DNA of 64,000 nucleotides from Bordetella petrii (lineage in GTDB: Bacteria; Pseudomonadota; Gammaproteobacteria; Burkholderiales; Burkholderiaceae_B), in contig WMBV01000001.1 of assembly GCA_017745595.1 (NCBI GenBank), forward strand, positions 186,001 to 250,000. The letters run 5' to 3'. A model generated the notes under the pieces. The model searched no databases. It was not told the origin of the DNA and saw only the letters and a program-made list of their open reading frames with translations. Made by a program: the position numbers and the translations under genes. The stretch's first letter is position 1. Each line of letters begins with the position of its first letter. Shown in pieces: positions 57,243-64,000 of the stretch.

Positions 57243-57257
57243 TTATATTGGTGATAA
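57243..57257 (+). promoter_or_regulatory. LysR-type box and promoter of the hydantoinase operon
   Basis: TTAT-N7-ATAA is a T-N11-A LysR box; a longer inverted repeat ATTATTT / AAATAAT (57238-57265) encloses it. A -10-like TATAAA (57286-57291) without a good -35 follows, so the box would be centred near -48, the usual activator position. The predicted start is near 57298, giving a 60-base leader. Confidence 0.55.
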
Positions 57258-57358
57258 CAAATAATGCAAATCTTTGATTGGACCGTATAAATCGGTGCCG
57301 ATAGCATGCGGGCATTCCATTCTCGGCGCCGCGCGCGCCCGCATGCTGGAGGCCCTTC

Positions 57359-59434
57359 GTGACCCAGATATCCCCTGCCCCGGACGCCCGCCGCTTTCGC
57401 GTCGGTTTCGACGTGGGCGGCACCTTCACCGATTTCACTCTGCTGGCTGAACACACCGGCGAACTGCATTATTTCAAGGTGCCCTCGACACCGCGCGATC
57501 CCTCCGAAGCCATCCAGGCGGGGCTCGCGCACCTGATGCGCGAACACGCCATCGCCGGCTCAGAGCTGGCACACGTGGGCCATGGCACGACAGTCGCCAC
57601 CAACATGGTGATCGAGCGCCGGGGCTCGCGCAGCGCCCTGTTGACCACGCGCGGCTTTCGCGATGTGCTCGAAATCGGCAGGCAGACGCGCCCCCATCTT
57701 TACGACTACAACGTGACCAAGCCGGTGCCGCTGGTGCCCCGCGAATGGCGCTTCGAGATCACCGAGCGCGTGGCCGCCGATGGATCGGTGCTTCAGCCGC
57801 TCGAGGAAGACGAAGTCCTGGCGGTGGCGCGCGAACTGGCGGCGGCCAAGATAGAGTCGGTATCCATCTGCTATATGCACAGTTATCGCAACGATGCGCA
57901 CGAGCGCCGCACCCGCGACATACTGGCCGAGCACCTTCCCGGGGCCTACCTGAGCGTATCCAGCGAGATTCTGCCCGAGTTCAGGGAATACGAACGCCTG
58001 TCGACGACCGTACTGAATGCCTACGTCGGCCCAAGGATGGCGGGTTACATGCGTAACCTGGTCAGCTCCGTGAAGAACATGGACGTCACGGCCGAACCCG
58101 CCACGGTGCACTCCAATGGCGGGCTGATGTCCGTCGAATCCGTGCTGTCGGCGCCCGTGCGCACCTGCGTATCGGGACCGGCGGCCGGCGTCATCGGCGC
58201 CGCGGAACTGGGACGCGCGGCCGGCTTTCCCAATCTGATTACCTTCGACGTGGGCGGCACCAGCACCGACGTGTCGCTGGTGGCGGAACTGCAGCCGCTG
58301 TTCACGTCGAGCCGGCTGGTCGCCGACTACCCGGTCAAGACGCAGATGGTCGATATCCATGTCATCGGCGCCGGCGGCGGCAGCATCGCCCGCATCGACG
58401 ATGCCGGCGCACTGAAGGTCGGCCCGCAGAGCGCCGGCGCCGTGCCCGGCCCCATCGCCTATAACCGCGGCGGCACGGTCGCCACGCTCACCGACGCGCA
58501 CGTCGTGCTCGGCCGCCTGAATCCCGTTGCACTGCTCGAGGGCCGCATGGCGATCCATGCCGCGGGGGCGCGGGCGGCGCTGCAGGCGCAAATCGCCGAT
58601 CCCCTGGGCCTGAGCGTGGAAGAAGCGGCCTACGGCATTCTGCGTATCGCTAATTCGAACATGGCGCGCGCCGTGCGTGCCGTTTCGACAGAGCGGGGCC
58701 ACGACATCCGCAAGTTTGCCTTGTGCGCCTTTGGCGGCGCCGGCGGACTGCACGCCGCGGAACTGGCGCGCGATTGCGGCATCGGCACACTGCTCATCCC
58801 GCAAGAGCCGGGCACCATGTGCGCGCGGGGCATCCTGCTTTCCGACATCTCGATGGATTTCGTGCAAACCCTCATGGCCCATGCCTCGCCAGACGGCTGG
58901 ACCGTCAGCCGGCAAGCGCTGGACTGGCTGGCCGCCAAGGCGCGCGCCTGGCTCGGCGACGAGGGCGTGGCGGAGCGGGCGCAACGGCTCGCAGCCGTTA
59001 TCGAAGCCCGCTACGAAGGACAGAACTTCGAGATCTCCGTGCCGCTGAACGGCACGGAACTCATGCCTCTGGAAGCGTTCGTCGCCGCATTCAGCGCCGC
59101 GCACGTGCGTGAATATGGCTATGACGCGGCCGACCGCAGGGTGGAAATCGTGAACCTGCGCATGCGGGCGGTGGGCCTGGTGCCTCGCGCGCCGCTGGCG
59201 CGGGTGGCCGGCGGCGCGAGCCTGGCCGACGCCGTCAAAGAACGGCGCAACGTTTACTTCGAGGCCAGCGGGTGGGTCGACACACCGGTTTACCGCCGCG
59301 CCCGATTGCCCGTAGAGGTGCCCGTGGACGGGCCGGCCGTGATCGAGGAAATGAGCTCGACCACCGTCGTGCTGCCGGGGCAGCAGGCGCGCGCCGACCA
59401 ATACGGCAACCTCATCGTGAATCTCAACCTGTAA
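57359..59434 (+). CDS. hyuA: Hydantoinase/oxoprolinase family protein, subunit A
   Basis: A 691-residue ATP-dependent amidohydrolase subunit read from a GTG start (MTQISPAPDARRF). The N-terminal Hydant_A_N domain has FRVGFDVGGTFTDFTLL and GHGTTVATNMVIERRG. The central hydantoinase_A domain has TFDVGGTSTDVSLV (second sugar-kinase-type phosphate loop) and VHVIGAGGGSIARID-like segments. Family members hydrolyse N-methylhydantoin, 5-oxoproline or related cyclic amides at the cost of ATP; others carboxylate ketones such as acetone. It partners with HyuB 9 bases downstream. The full length is typical. Confidence 0.9.
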   Translation: MTQISPAPDARRFRVGFDVGGTFTDFTLLAEHTGELHYFKVPSTPRDPSEAIQAGLAHLMREHAIAGSELAHVGHGTTVATNMVIERRGSRSALLTTRGFRDVLEIGRQTRPHLYDYNVTKPVPLVPREWRFEITERVAADGSVLQPLEEDEVLAVARELAAAKIESVSICYMHSYRNDAHERRTRDILAEHLPGAYLSVSSEILPEFREYERLSTTVLNAYVGPRMAGYMRNLVSSVKNMDVTAEPATVHSNGGLMSVESVLSAPVRTCVSGPAAGVIGAAELGRAAGFPNLITFDVGGTSTDVSLVAELQPLFTSSRLVADYPVKTQMVDIHVIGAGGGSIARIDDAGALKVGPQSAGAVPGPIAYNRGGTVATLTDAHVVLGRLNPVALLEGRMAIHAAGARAALQAQIADPLGLSVEEAAYGILRIANSNMARAVRAVSTERGHDIRKFALCAFGGAGGLHAAELARDCGIGTLLIPQEPGTMCARGILLSDISMDFVQTLMAHASPDGWTVSRQALDWLAAKARAWLGDEGVAERAQRLAAVIEARYEGQNFEISVPLNGTELMPLEAFVAAFSAAHVREYGYDAADRRVEIVNLRMRAVGLVPRAPLARVAGGASLADAVKERRNVYFEASGWVDTPVYRRARLPVEVPVDGPAVIEEMSSTTVVLPGQQARADQYGNLIVNLNL

Positions 59435-59443
59435 GGCGCATCC

Positions 59444-61180
59444 ATGGCCACCGCACCGATTGCCCGCGGCGACGCGGATGTCTTCGACCCCATCGAAATG
59501 GAGGTCTTCAGCAACCGCCTGCTGTCCATCACCGAAGAGATGGGCAACACGCTGATCCGCTCGTCTTTCTCGAGCAACATCAAAGAACGCAAGGACTGCT
59601 CGGTGGCGTTATTCGACGCCGCGGGCCGCCTGGTTTCACAGGCCGCCCATGTGCCGGTGCACCTGGGATCCCTGTCGGGCGGCATCGAGGCCGTGCTGCG
59701 GCGCTACGGCAGCGCGGGCATACGTCCAGGCGACGCCTTCCTGTGCAACGATGCCTATCTGGCCGGCGGCACCCATGCGCCCGACATCACGGTCGTGACG
59801 CCGGTATTCCACGAAGGGCGCTTGCGTTTTTTCACCGCCAACATCGGCCACCACACCGACGTGGGCGGGGCGGTGCCGGGTTCGACCTCGCATCATCTCA
59901 AGACTGTCTGGGAAGAAGGCCTGCGCCTGCCCGCCATGCGCATCGTGCGCGAGGGCGAGCTGGATCTCGATCTGCTCGAGATGATCGCGCACAATACGCG
60001 CGAACCCGACAACCGCATGCATGACATACGTGCGCAGATCGCCACCAACGAAAAAGGTACCCGGCTGATCCTCGAACTGGTCCGGCAGTCGGGGTTGGAG
60101 ACCGTACTGGGCGCCATCGAAAGCATTCTGCAGTACACCGAACGGCGCCTGCGCAATCGCATCGCGCAGTTGCCGGCGGGCAAGGCATCGTTCATCGAGC
60201 GCATGGACGACGACGGCATGGGCGGCGATCCCGTCGTCATCCAGGCCACGGTGCATGCACACGATGGCCAGCTGTATGTCGATTTCACCGGCACGGGCCA
60301 ACAGGCGCGCGGAGCCTTCAACCTGCCCAACAGCGCCCTTCGTGCCAGCGTGTATTTCGCTGTGAAGGCCATGCTGGACCCCGAGCTCATGCCCAATAAC
60401 GGGATGTTCCAGCCGATTGTCATCAGCGCCCCCGAAGGCACCATCGCCAACCCGCGCTTTCCCGCCGCGGTCGGCGCGCGGGTCACCACCGCGCAGCGCG
60501 TGGCCGGCACGGTCATCGGCGCGCTGGGGCAGTTGCTGCCAGCCGACAAAGCCATGGCGTCGTGCAACGACGTCATGCCTTCGATGCTGTTTTCCGGCCC
60601 GCTGCGCGACGGCAAAGGCACGTTCGTATATCTGGAAACGCTGGGCGGCGGCGCCGGCGGCCGCGCACAGGGAGACGGCATGGACGGTATCCAGGTGCAC
60701 GTGACCAACACGTCGAACCTGCCCGCCGAAGCCCTGGAAATCGAATATCCCCTGCTGGTCGAAGAATATGCGCTGGTCGCCGATAGCGGCGGCGCGGGCC
60801 GTCATCGCGGCGGCATGGGCATCGCGCGCCAGATCCGTTCGCTGGACGACCGGCTGACCTGCTCTGTGCGTTGCGATGCGGCCTTATTCGGCGCCGCCGG
60901 TCTGAACGGCGGGCTGCCGGGCAGAACCTCGTCGGTCGTGCAGAACCCCGGGCGGCCCGACGAGCTGCGCCTGCCCAACAAGATCTCCGGACACTCTCTG
61001 CCCGCCGGCCAGTCGGTGCGCCTCGAAACCCCGGGAGGTGGCGGCTACGGCGCGCCAAGCGAGCGCGATCCGGCGGCCATCCGCCGCGATGTTGCGGGCG
61101 GCAAGGTAAGCCGCGCGGCGGCCCGGCGCGACTACGGCGCCGAGCCAGTGCGGCGCGCATTGGAGGAAGAGACATCATGA
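59444..61180 (+). CDS. hyuB: Hydantoinase/oxoprolinase family protein, subunit B
   Basis: A 578-residue HyuB subunit, partner of HyuA. Family segments: DPIEMEVFSNRLLSITEEMGNTLIRSSFSSNIKERKDCSVALFD, SQAAHVPVHLGSLSGGIEAVL, GDAFLCNDAYLAGGTHAPDITVVTPVF, and near the C-terminus LETLGGGAGGRAQGDGMDG and ETPGGGGYGAPSERDP. The domain is metal-dependent (His/Asp/Cys residues around GGTHAPD). In ketone carboxylases a third small subunit is present, which is not seen here. That favours a cyclic-amide hydrolase. Its stop overlaps the next ATG by 4 bases. Confidence 0.92.
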   Translation: MATAPIARGDADVFDPIEMEVFSNRLLSITEEMGNTLIRSSFSSNIKERKDCSVALFDAAGRLVSQAAHVPVHLGSLSGGIEAVLRRYGSAGIRPGDAFLCNDAYLAGGTHAPDITVVTPVFHEGRLRFFTANIGHHTDVGGAVPGSTSHHLKTVWEEGLRLPAMRIVREGELDLDLLEMIAHNTREPDNRMHDIRAQIATNEKGTRLILELVRQSGLETVLGAIESILQYTERRLRNRIAQLPAGKASFIERMDDDGMGGDPVVIQATVHAHDGQLYVDFTGTGQQARGAFNLPNSALRASVYFAVKAMLDPELMPNNGMFQPIVISAPEGTIANPRFPAAVGARVTTAQRVAGTVIGALGQLLPADKAMASCNDVMPSMLFSGPLRDGKGTFVYLETLGGGAGGRAQGDGMDGIQVHVTNTSNLPAEALEIEYPLLVEEYALVADSGGAGRHRGGMGIARQIRSLDDRLTCSVRCDAALFGAAGLNGGLPGRTSSVVQNPGRPDELRLPNKISGHSLPAGQSVRLETPGGGGYGAPSERDPAAIRRDVAGGKVSRAAARRDYGAEPVRRALEEETS

Positions 61181-62862
61181 ACGGCGCCGCAACGGCTCTG
61201 CAAAGTGGTGGCGAACTGCTGGTGGCGCAACTGCAGGCCTACGGCGTGCAGCGTGTGTTCATGGTCCCCGGCGAAAGCTTCCTGCCCTGCATCGACGCAC
61301 TGCATGCGCGCCGGGACAGTATCGAAACGGTGATTTGCCGCCAGGAAGGCGGCGCCGCCTACATGGCCGAAGCGCACGGCAAACTGACCGGGCAGCCGGG
61401 AATCTGTTTTGTCTCGCGCGGGCCGGGGGCCGCCAATGCGGCGATCGGCGTGCATACCGCCAGGGAAGACTCCACCCCGATGATCCTGTTCATCGGCCAG
61501 GTGGGCAGCGATACTGCCGACCGCCAGTGCTTCCAGGAAGTGGACTATCGGGCCATGTACGCGCCGTTGGCGAAATGGGTGGCGCAGATCGAACGCGCGG
61601 AACGCATTCCCGAGTACCTGGCCCGGGCCTGGGCCGTCGCCACCGTCGGCCGCCCCGGTCCGGTGGTGCTGGCGCTGCCGGACGACATGCTGGGCCATGC
61701 CACCCAGGCCGCGCTGTGCGCGCCGCCCGCCACGCCGCAAGCCCGCCCGGTTCCCGCGGACATGCAACGCCTGCGCGAGTTGATCGAATCGGCCGAACGC
61801 CCCCTGCTGCTGCTAGGCGGATCACGCTGGTCGCAGGCCGCACGCGCATCGGTGCGCGACTTCGCCCTGCGTTTCGGCCTGCCGGTGGCCACAGCCTGGC
61901 GGCGCCTCGAGCTGTTCGACAACGACCATCCTCATTTCGTCGGCCAGGTCAGCGCCAGCATGCCCACCCATCAGAAAAAAATCGTCATGGAAAGCGACCT
62001 GGTGGTCGCCCTGGGGACGCGACTGTGCGAGCCGACCACCATCAACTACCAATGGCTGGCCTCGCCCCGGCCCCGCCAGGCGCTGGTGCACATTCATCCC
62101 GATGCCAACGAAATCGGCCGGCTCTGTGTGCCTGAACTCGGCATCGTAGCCAGCCTGGACGGTTTCGCCGAGGCGGCGAACGGACTCGCGCCGACGCCAG
62201 GCTGGTGTCCGCGCCGGCCGATTGCGCCCGCCGCTCCGCCCGGGCACGAACTGCCTCCCACGCCGGGCCCGCTGGACTTGAACGCGGCGGCCCGCCATGT
62301 GGCCCGCACCCTGCCCGCGCGATCATGCGTGACTGTCGGTGCCGGAAACTACGCGCTTTACGCCCACCGGCACATTGCTTTCAAGGGCCTGGGCAGCCAA
62401 TTGTCGCCGGCGGTCGGCGCCATGGGCTATGGCCTGCCGGCGGCCATCGCCGCCAAGTTGCACGACCGCGAAGCAGCGGTCGTGTGTTTCGCGGGCGACG
62501 GCTGTTTTCAGATGACCATGCAAGAGCTCGCCACCGCCGTGCAAGTCCGGGCGGGCATCGTCATTCTGATCTTCAACAATGGCCTGTACGGCACCATACG
62601 CCTGCACCAGGAGCGCGCCTATCCCGGCCGGGCGATGGGCACCGAACTGGTGAATCCCGATTTCGCGCTATTGGCGCGCAGCTACGGCGCATTCGGCCAA
62701 GCCGTGAGGTGCAGCGAAGAGTTCGAGCCCGCGTACGACGCGGCCACCGCGTTCGCGCAAGAGCATGCCCTGCCGGCCGTGCTCGATCTGCACTACGATG
62801 CAGACATCATTTTGCCGGACCGAACGCTGTCTCAAATACGGTCCGCCCGTTCTCCAGCATGA
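61177..62862 (+). CDS. Thiamine-diphosphate-dependent enzyme, acetolactate synthase/decarboxylase-like
   Basis: A 561-residue ThDP enzyme. The N-terminal PYR domain has GVQRVFMVPGESFLPCIDAL and catalytic Glu57 in ICRQEGGAAYMAEAHG. The middle domain (about 185-330) follows. The C-terminal PP domain has the ThDP motif GDGCFQMTMQELATAVQ...NN (GDG-x25-NN) and SPAVGAMGYGLPAAIAAKLHD. Such proteins include acetolactate synthase, benzoylformate decarboxylase and sulfoacetaldehyde acetyltransferase. In this operon decarboxylation of a 2-oxo acid made by the flavin dehydrogenase is the simplest role. The exact reaction is not readable from motifs. Confidence 0.87.
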   Translation: MNGAATALQSGGELLVAQLQAYGVQRVFMVPGESFLPCIDALHARRDSIETVICRQEGGAAYMAEAHGKLTGQPGICFVSRGPGAANAAIGVHTAREDSTPMILFIGQVGSDTADRQCFQEVDYRAMYAPLAKWVAQIERAERIPEYLARAWAVATVGRPGPVVLALPDDMLGHATQAALCAPPATPQARPVPADMQRLRELIESAERPLLLLGGSRWSQAARASVRDFALRFGLPVATAWRRLELFDNDHPHFVGQVSASMPTHQKKIVMESDLVVALGTRLCEPTTINYQWLASPRPRQALVHIHPDANEIGRLCVPELGIVASLDGFAEAANGLAPTPGWCPRRPIAPAAPPGHELPPTPGPLDLNAAARHVARTLPARSCVTVGAGNYALYAHRHIAFKGLGSQLSPAVGAMGYGLPAAIAAKLHDREAAVVCFAGDGCFQMTMQELATAVQVRAGIVILIFNNGLYGTIRLHQERAYPGRAMGTELVNPDFALLARSYGAFGQAVRCSEEFEPAYDAATAFAQEHALPAVLDLHYDADIILPDRTLSQIRSARSPA

Positions 62863-63161
62863 AACCCTTGATCCGTCGTGTGCATACTCCCGCCGCGCCT
62901 CTCTTGCGGCTTACCTGGAATGGCCTGCCGCTGCAGGCCTACACCGGCGACACCGTACTGACCGCGCTGCTGACGGCCAGCGACCATCTGCGCCTGACGC
63001 TGGGCGACGGCGCACCCCGCGCTGGCTTCTGCCTCATAGGCGCCTGCCAGGACTGCTGGGTCCAGACGCAGGGCGGACAGCGCCTGCGGGCGTGTACCAC
63101 CCTGGCCGAAGACGGCATGAGCCTGGTCAGCGCACAGCCGGGAGCGGTCGCATGCCGCTGA
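62859..63161 (+). CDS. (2Fe-2S)-binding subunit, HcnA/OoxC-like
   Basis: A 100-residue ferredoxin-like protein with Cys58, Cys63, Cys66 and Cys79 (GFCLIGACQDCWVQT, RACTT), the C-x4-C-x2-C-x12-C pattern of the small subunit of HcnABC, opine oxidase and hydroxyproline/proline dehydrogenase complexes. Its ATG overlaps the upstream stop by 4 bases and its end overlaps the next gene by 10 bases, so all three are translated together. The role would be to carry electrons between the two flavin subunits of an amino-acid dehydrogenase. Confidence 0.88.
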   Translation: MKPLIRRVHTPAAPLLRLTWNGLPLQAYTGDTVLTALLTASDHLRLTLGDGAPRAGFCLIGACQDCWVQTQGGQRLRACTTLAEDGMSLVSAQPGAVACR

Positions 63162-64000
63162 ACCTGTCCCACCCGCACCGATCGACAACCGGCGCCGCGC
63201 CCCGCATGGTCATCGTGGGCGCCGGCCCCGCGGGCGTGCGTGCCGCGCAGGCCCTGTTGCGGCATGGCGTCAGGCCCGTTGTCATCGACGAGGCCGCCCT
63301 GCCCGGCGGCCAGATCTACCGCCAAGGTGCCGTGGCGCGAGCCAGCGTGCGCGCACGCTACGGCTTCGACTGGAGGCGGGCGCGGGCCATTCATGCCGCC
63401 GGCGCCGAACTCATCGCCCGTGCCGACTACCGTGCCGGCACCGTAGTGTGGAACGCCGCTCCCGGCCATCTGGACCTGATGCGGGACGGCAACGCCGACG
63501 AGCTGCCTTACACGCATCTGCTGCTCGCCACCGGCGCCACCGACCGCGTGCTGCCCTTTGCCGGCTGGACGCTGCCCGGGGTCTTCTCGCTCGGCGGCGC
63601 GCAGATTGCCTTGAAGGGCCAGCATTGCCTGATCGGGCCACGCATCGTATTCGCCGGCTCCGGCCCCTTGCTCTACCTGGTGGCCTACCAATATGCGCGC
63701 GCCGGCGGGCAGGTACAGGCCGTACTGGACCGCTCGTCGCCGGCTTCGCAGGCCGGCGCGCTGCCCGCCCTGATGAACCAGCCGGGCACCCTGGCCAAGG
63801 GGCTGTACTACCTGGGATGGCTGCGCGCCCATGGCGTGCCGGTATACCGCGCCGCGCAAGTCGAGGCCGCGCTGGGTGCCGGCCGCGTCGAATCCGTACG
63901 GGCGCTGATCGACGGCGCACCGCGCGAGATCGGCTGCGATGCGCTGGCGGTGGGCCACGGCCTGCGCGCCGAAACCCAGTTGGCTGACCTGCTGGATTGC
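63152..64000 (+). CDS. FAD-dependent oxidoreductase, HcnB/OoxA-like (3' end cut)
   Basis: The first 283 residues are visible; the gene runs past the right edge. The FAD-binding motif VIVGAGPAGVRAAQALLRHG (about 20-39) is followed by PVVIDEAALPGGQIYRQG, the second glycine motif LLATGATDRVLPFAGWTLPGVFSLGGAQ and FAGSGPLLYLVAYQYARAGGQV. This matches the large disulfide-reductase-like subunit of HcnABC / opine-oxidase / D-hydroxyproline-dehydrogenase-type complexes. A third subunit of the D-amino-acid-oxidase fold (HcnC/OoxB-like) would be expected just beyond the window. Confidence 0.88.
   Translation, partial: MPLNLSHPHRSTTGAAPRMVIVGAGPAGVRAAQALLRHGVRPVVIDEAALPGGQIYRQGAVARASVRARYGFDWRRARAIHAAGAELIARADYRAGTVVWNAAPGHLDLMRDGNADELPYTHLLLATGATDRVLPFAGWTLPGVFSLGGAQIALKGQHCLIGPRIVFAGSGPLLYLVAYQYARAGGQVQAVLDRSSPASQAGALPALMNQPGTLAKGLYYLGWLRAHGVPVYRAAQVEAALGAGRVESVRALIDGAPREIGCDALAVGHGLRAETQLADLLDC

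Noticed and set aside
62859-64000. Hydrogen cyanide synthase (hcnAB)
   Set aside because: The subunit architecture is shared with opine oxidase and hydroxyproline/proline dehydrogenases; the hydantoinase and ThDP genes in the same operon argue for amino-acid catabolism rather than cyanide production.

Overview
The window is high-GC chromosomal DNA from a betaproteobacterium, most likely Alcaligenaceae of the Bordetella/Achromobacter type. Pointers are the Bug-family (tripartite tricarboxylate) binding proteins, the AscD-like ferredoxin reductase, the trxA-rho and parC-parE arrangements, and overall gene content. This is inferred from protein character, not from a database match. I count 48 protein genes, two cut by the window edges. 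I saw no tRNA, rRNA, insertion sequence or CRISPR array.

Layout. 1-2758 (-): start of a type IVb pilus operon (TcpQ-like lipoprotein, PilN secretin, PilO2 running off the left edge). 2960-5552 (-): dadA tightly coupled to a UgpB-like binding protein with no ABC partners nearby. 5735-8187: AscD-like reductase, a gdx/sugE guanidinium exporter behind a two-hairpin guanidine-II riboswitch, and a MOSC protein. 8345-12558 (-): four-carbon acid-sugar operon (kdgT-like permease, DUF1537 kinase, PdxA2-type dehydrogenase, GntR regulator) with a palindromic operator candidate. 12765-16622 (-): ectoine/hydroxyectoine operon ectR-ectA-ectB-ectC-ectD with a good sigma-70 promoter. 16927-23170 (+): RpiR regulator, class III aminotransferase, TAXI binding protein and fused TRAP permease, substrate unknown. 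23334-27652 (-): parC, parE. 27951-29641 (+): trxA, rho. 30280-44579: yhdP-like gene, glnE, queH, hrpA, an atypical SDR, argA and yggX. 44601-48832: LysR regulator divergent from a Bug protein, CaiB-family CoA-transferase and SDR. 48966-55118: phoU with a PHO-box candidate, rpiA, an AidB-like acyl-CoA dehydrogenase, an odd J-domain-like protein and rmuC. 55181-64000: Bug protein, divergent LysR regulator, then a (+) operon of hydantoinase A and B, a thiamine-diphosphate enzyme and HcnA/HcnB-like subunits running off the right edge.

Two repeat systems stand out. First, eight intergenic loci carry a two-hairpin element whose arms (type GGTGTCTGAC / GTCAGACACC) change in a compensatory way from copy to copy; one copy supplies the last codons and stop of rmuC. 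Second, the 638-bp gene-free stretch after rho holds two copies of a ~160-bp near-palindromic element with 24-25-base arms that also co-vary.

The least familiar metabolic unit is the right-hand operon. Its enzymes suggest ring opening of a cyclic amide, flavin oxidation of the released amino acid, and thiamine-dependent decarboxylation of a 2-oxo acid. That reading is inference from family membership and gene order.
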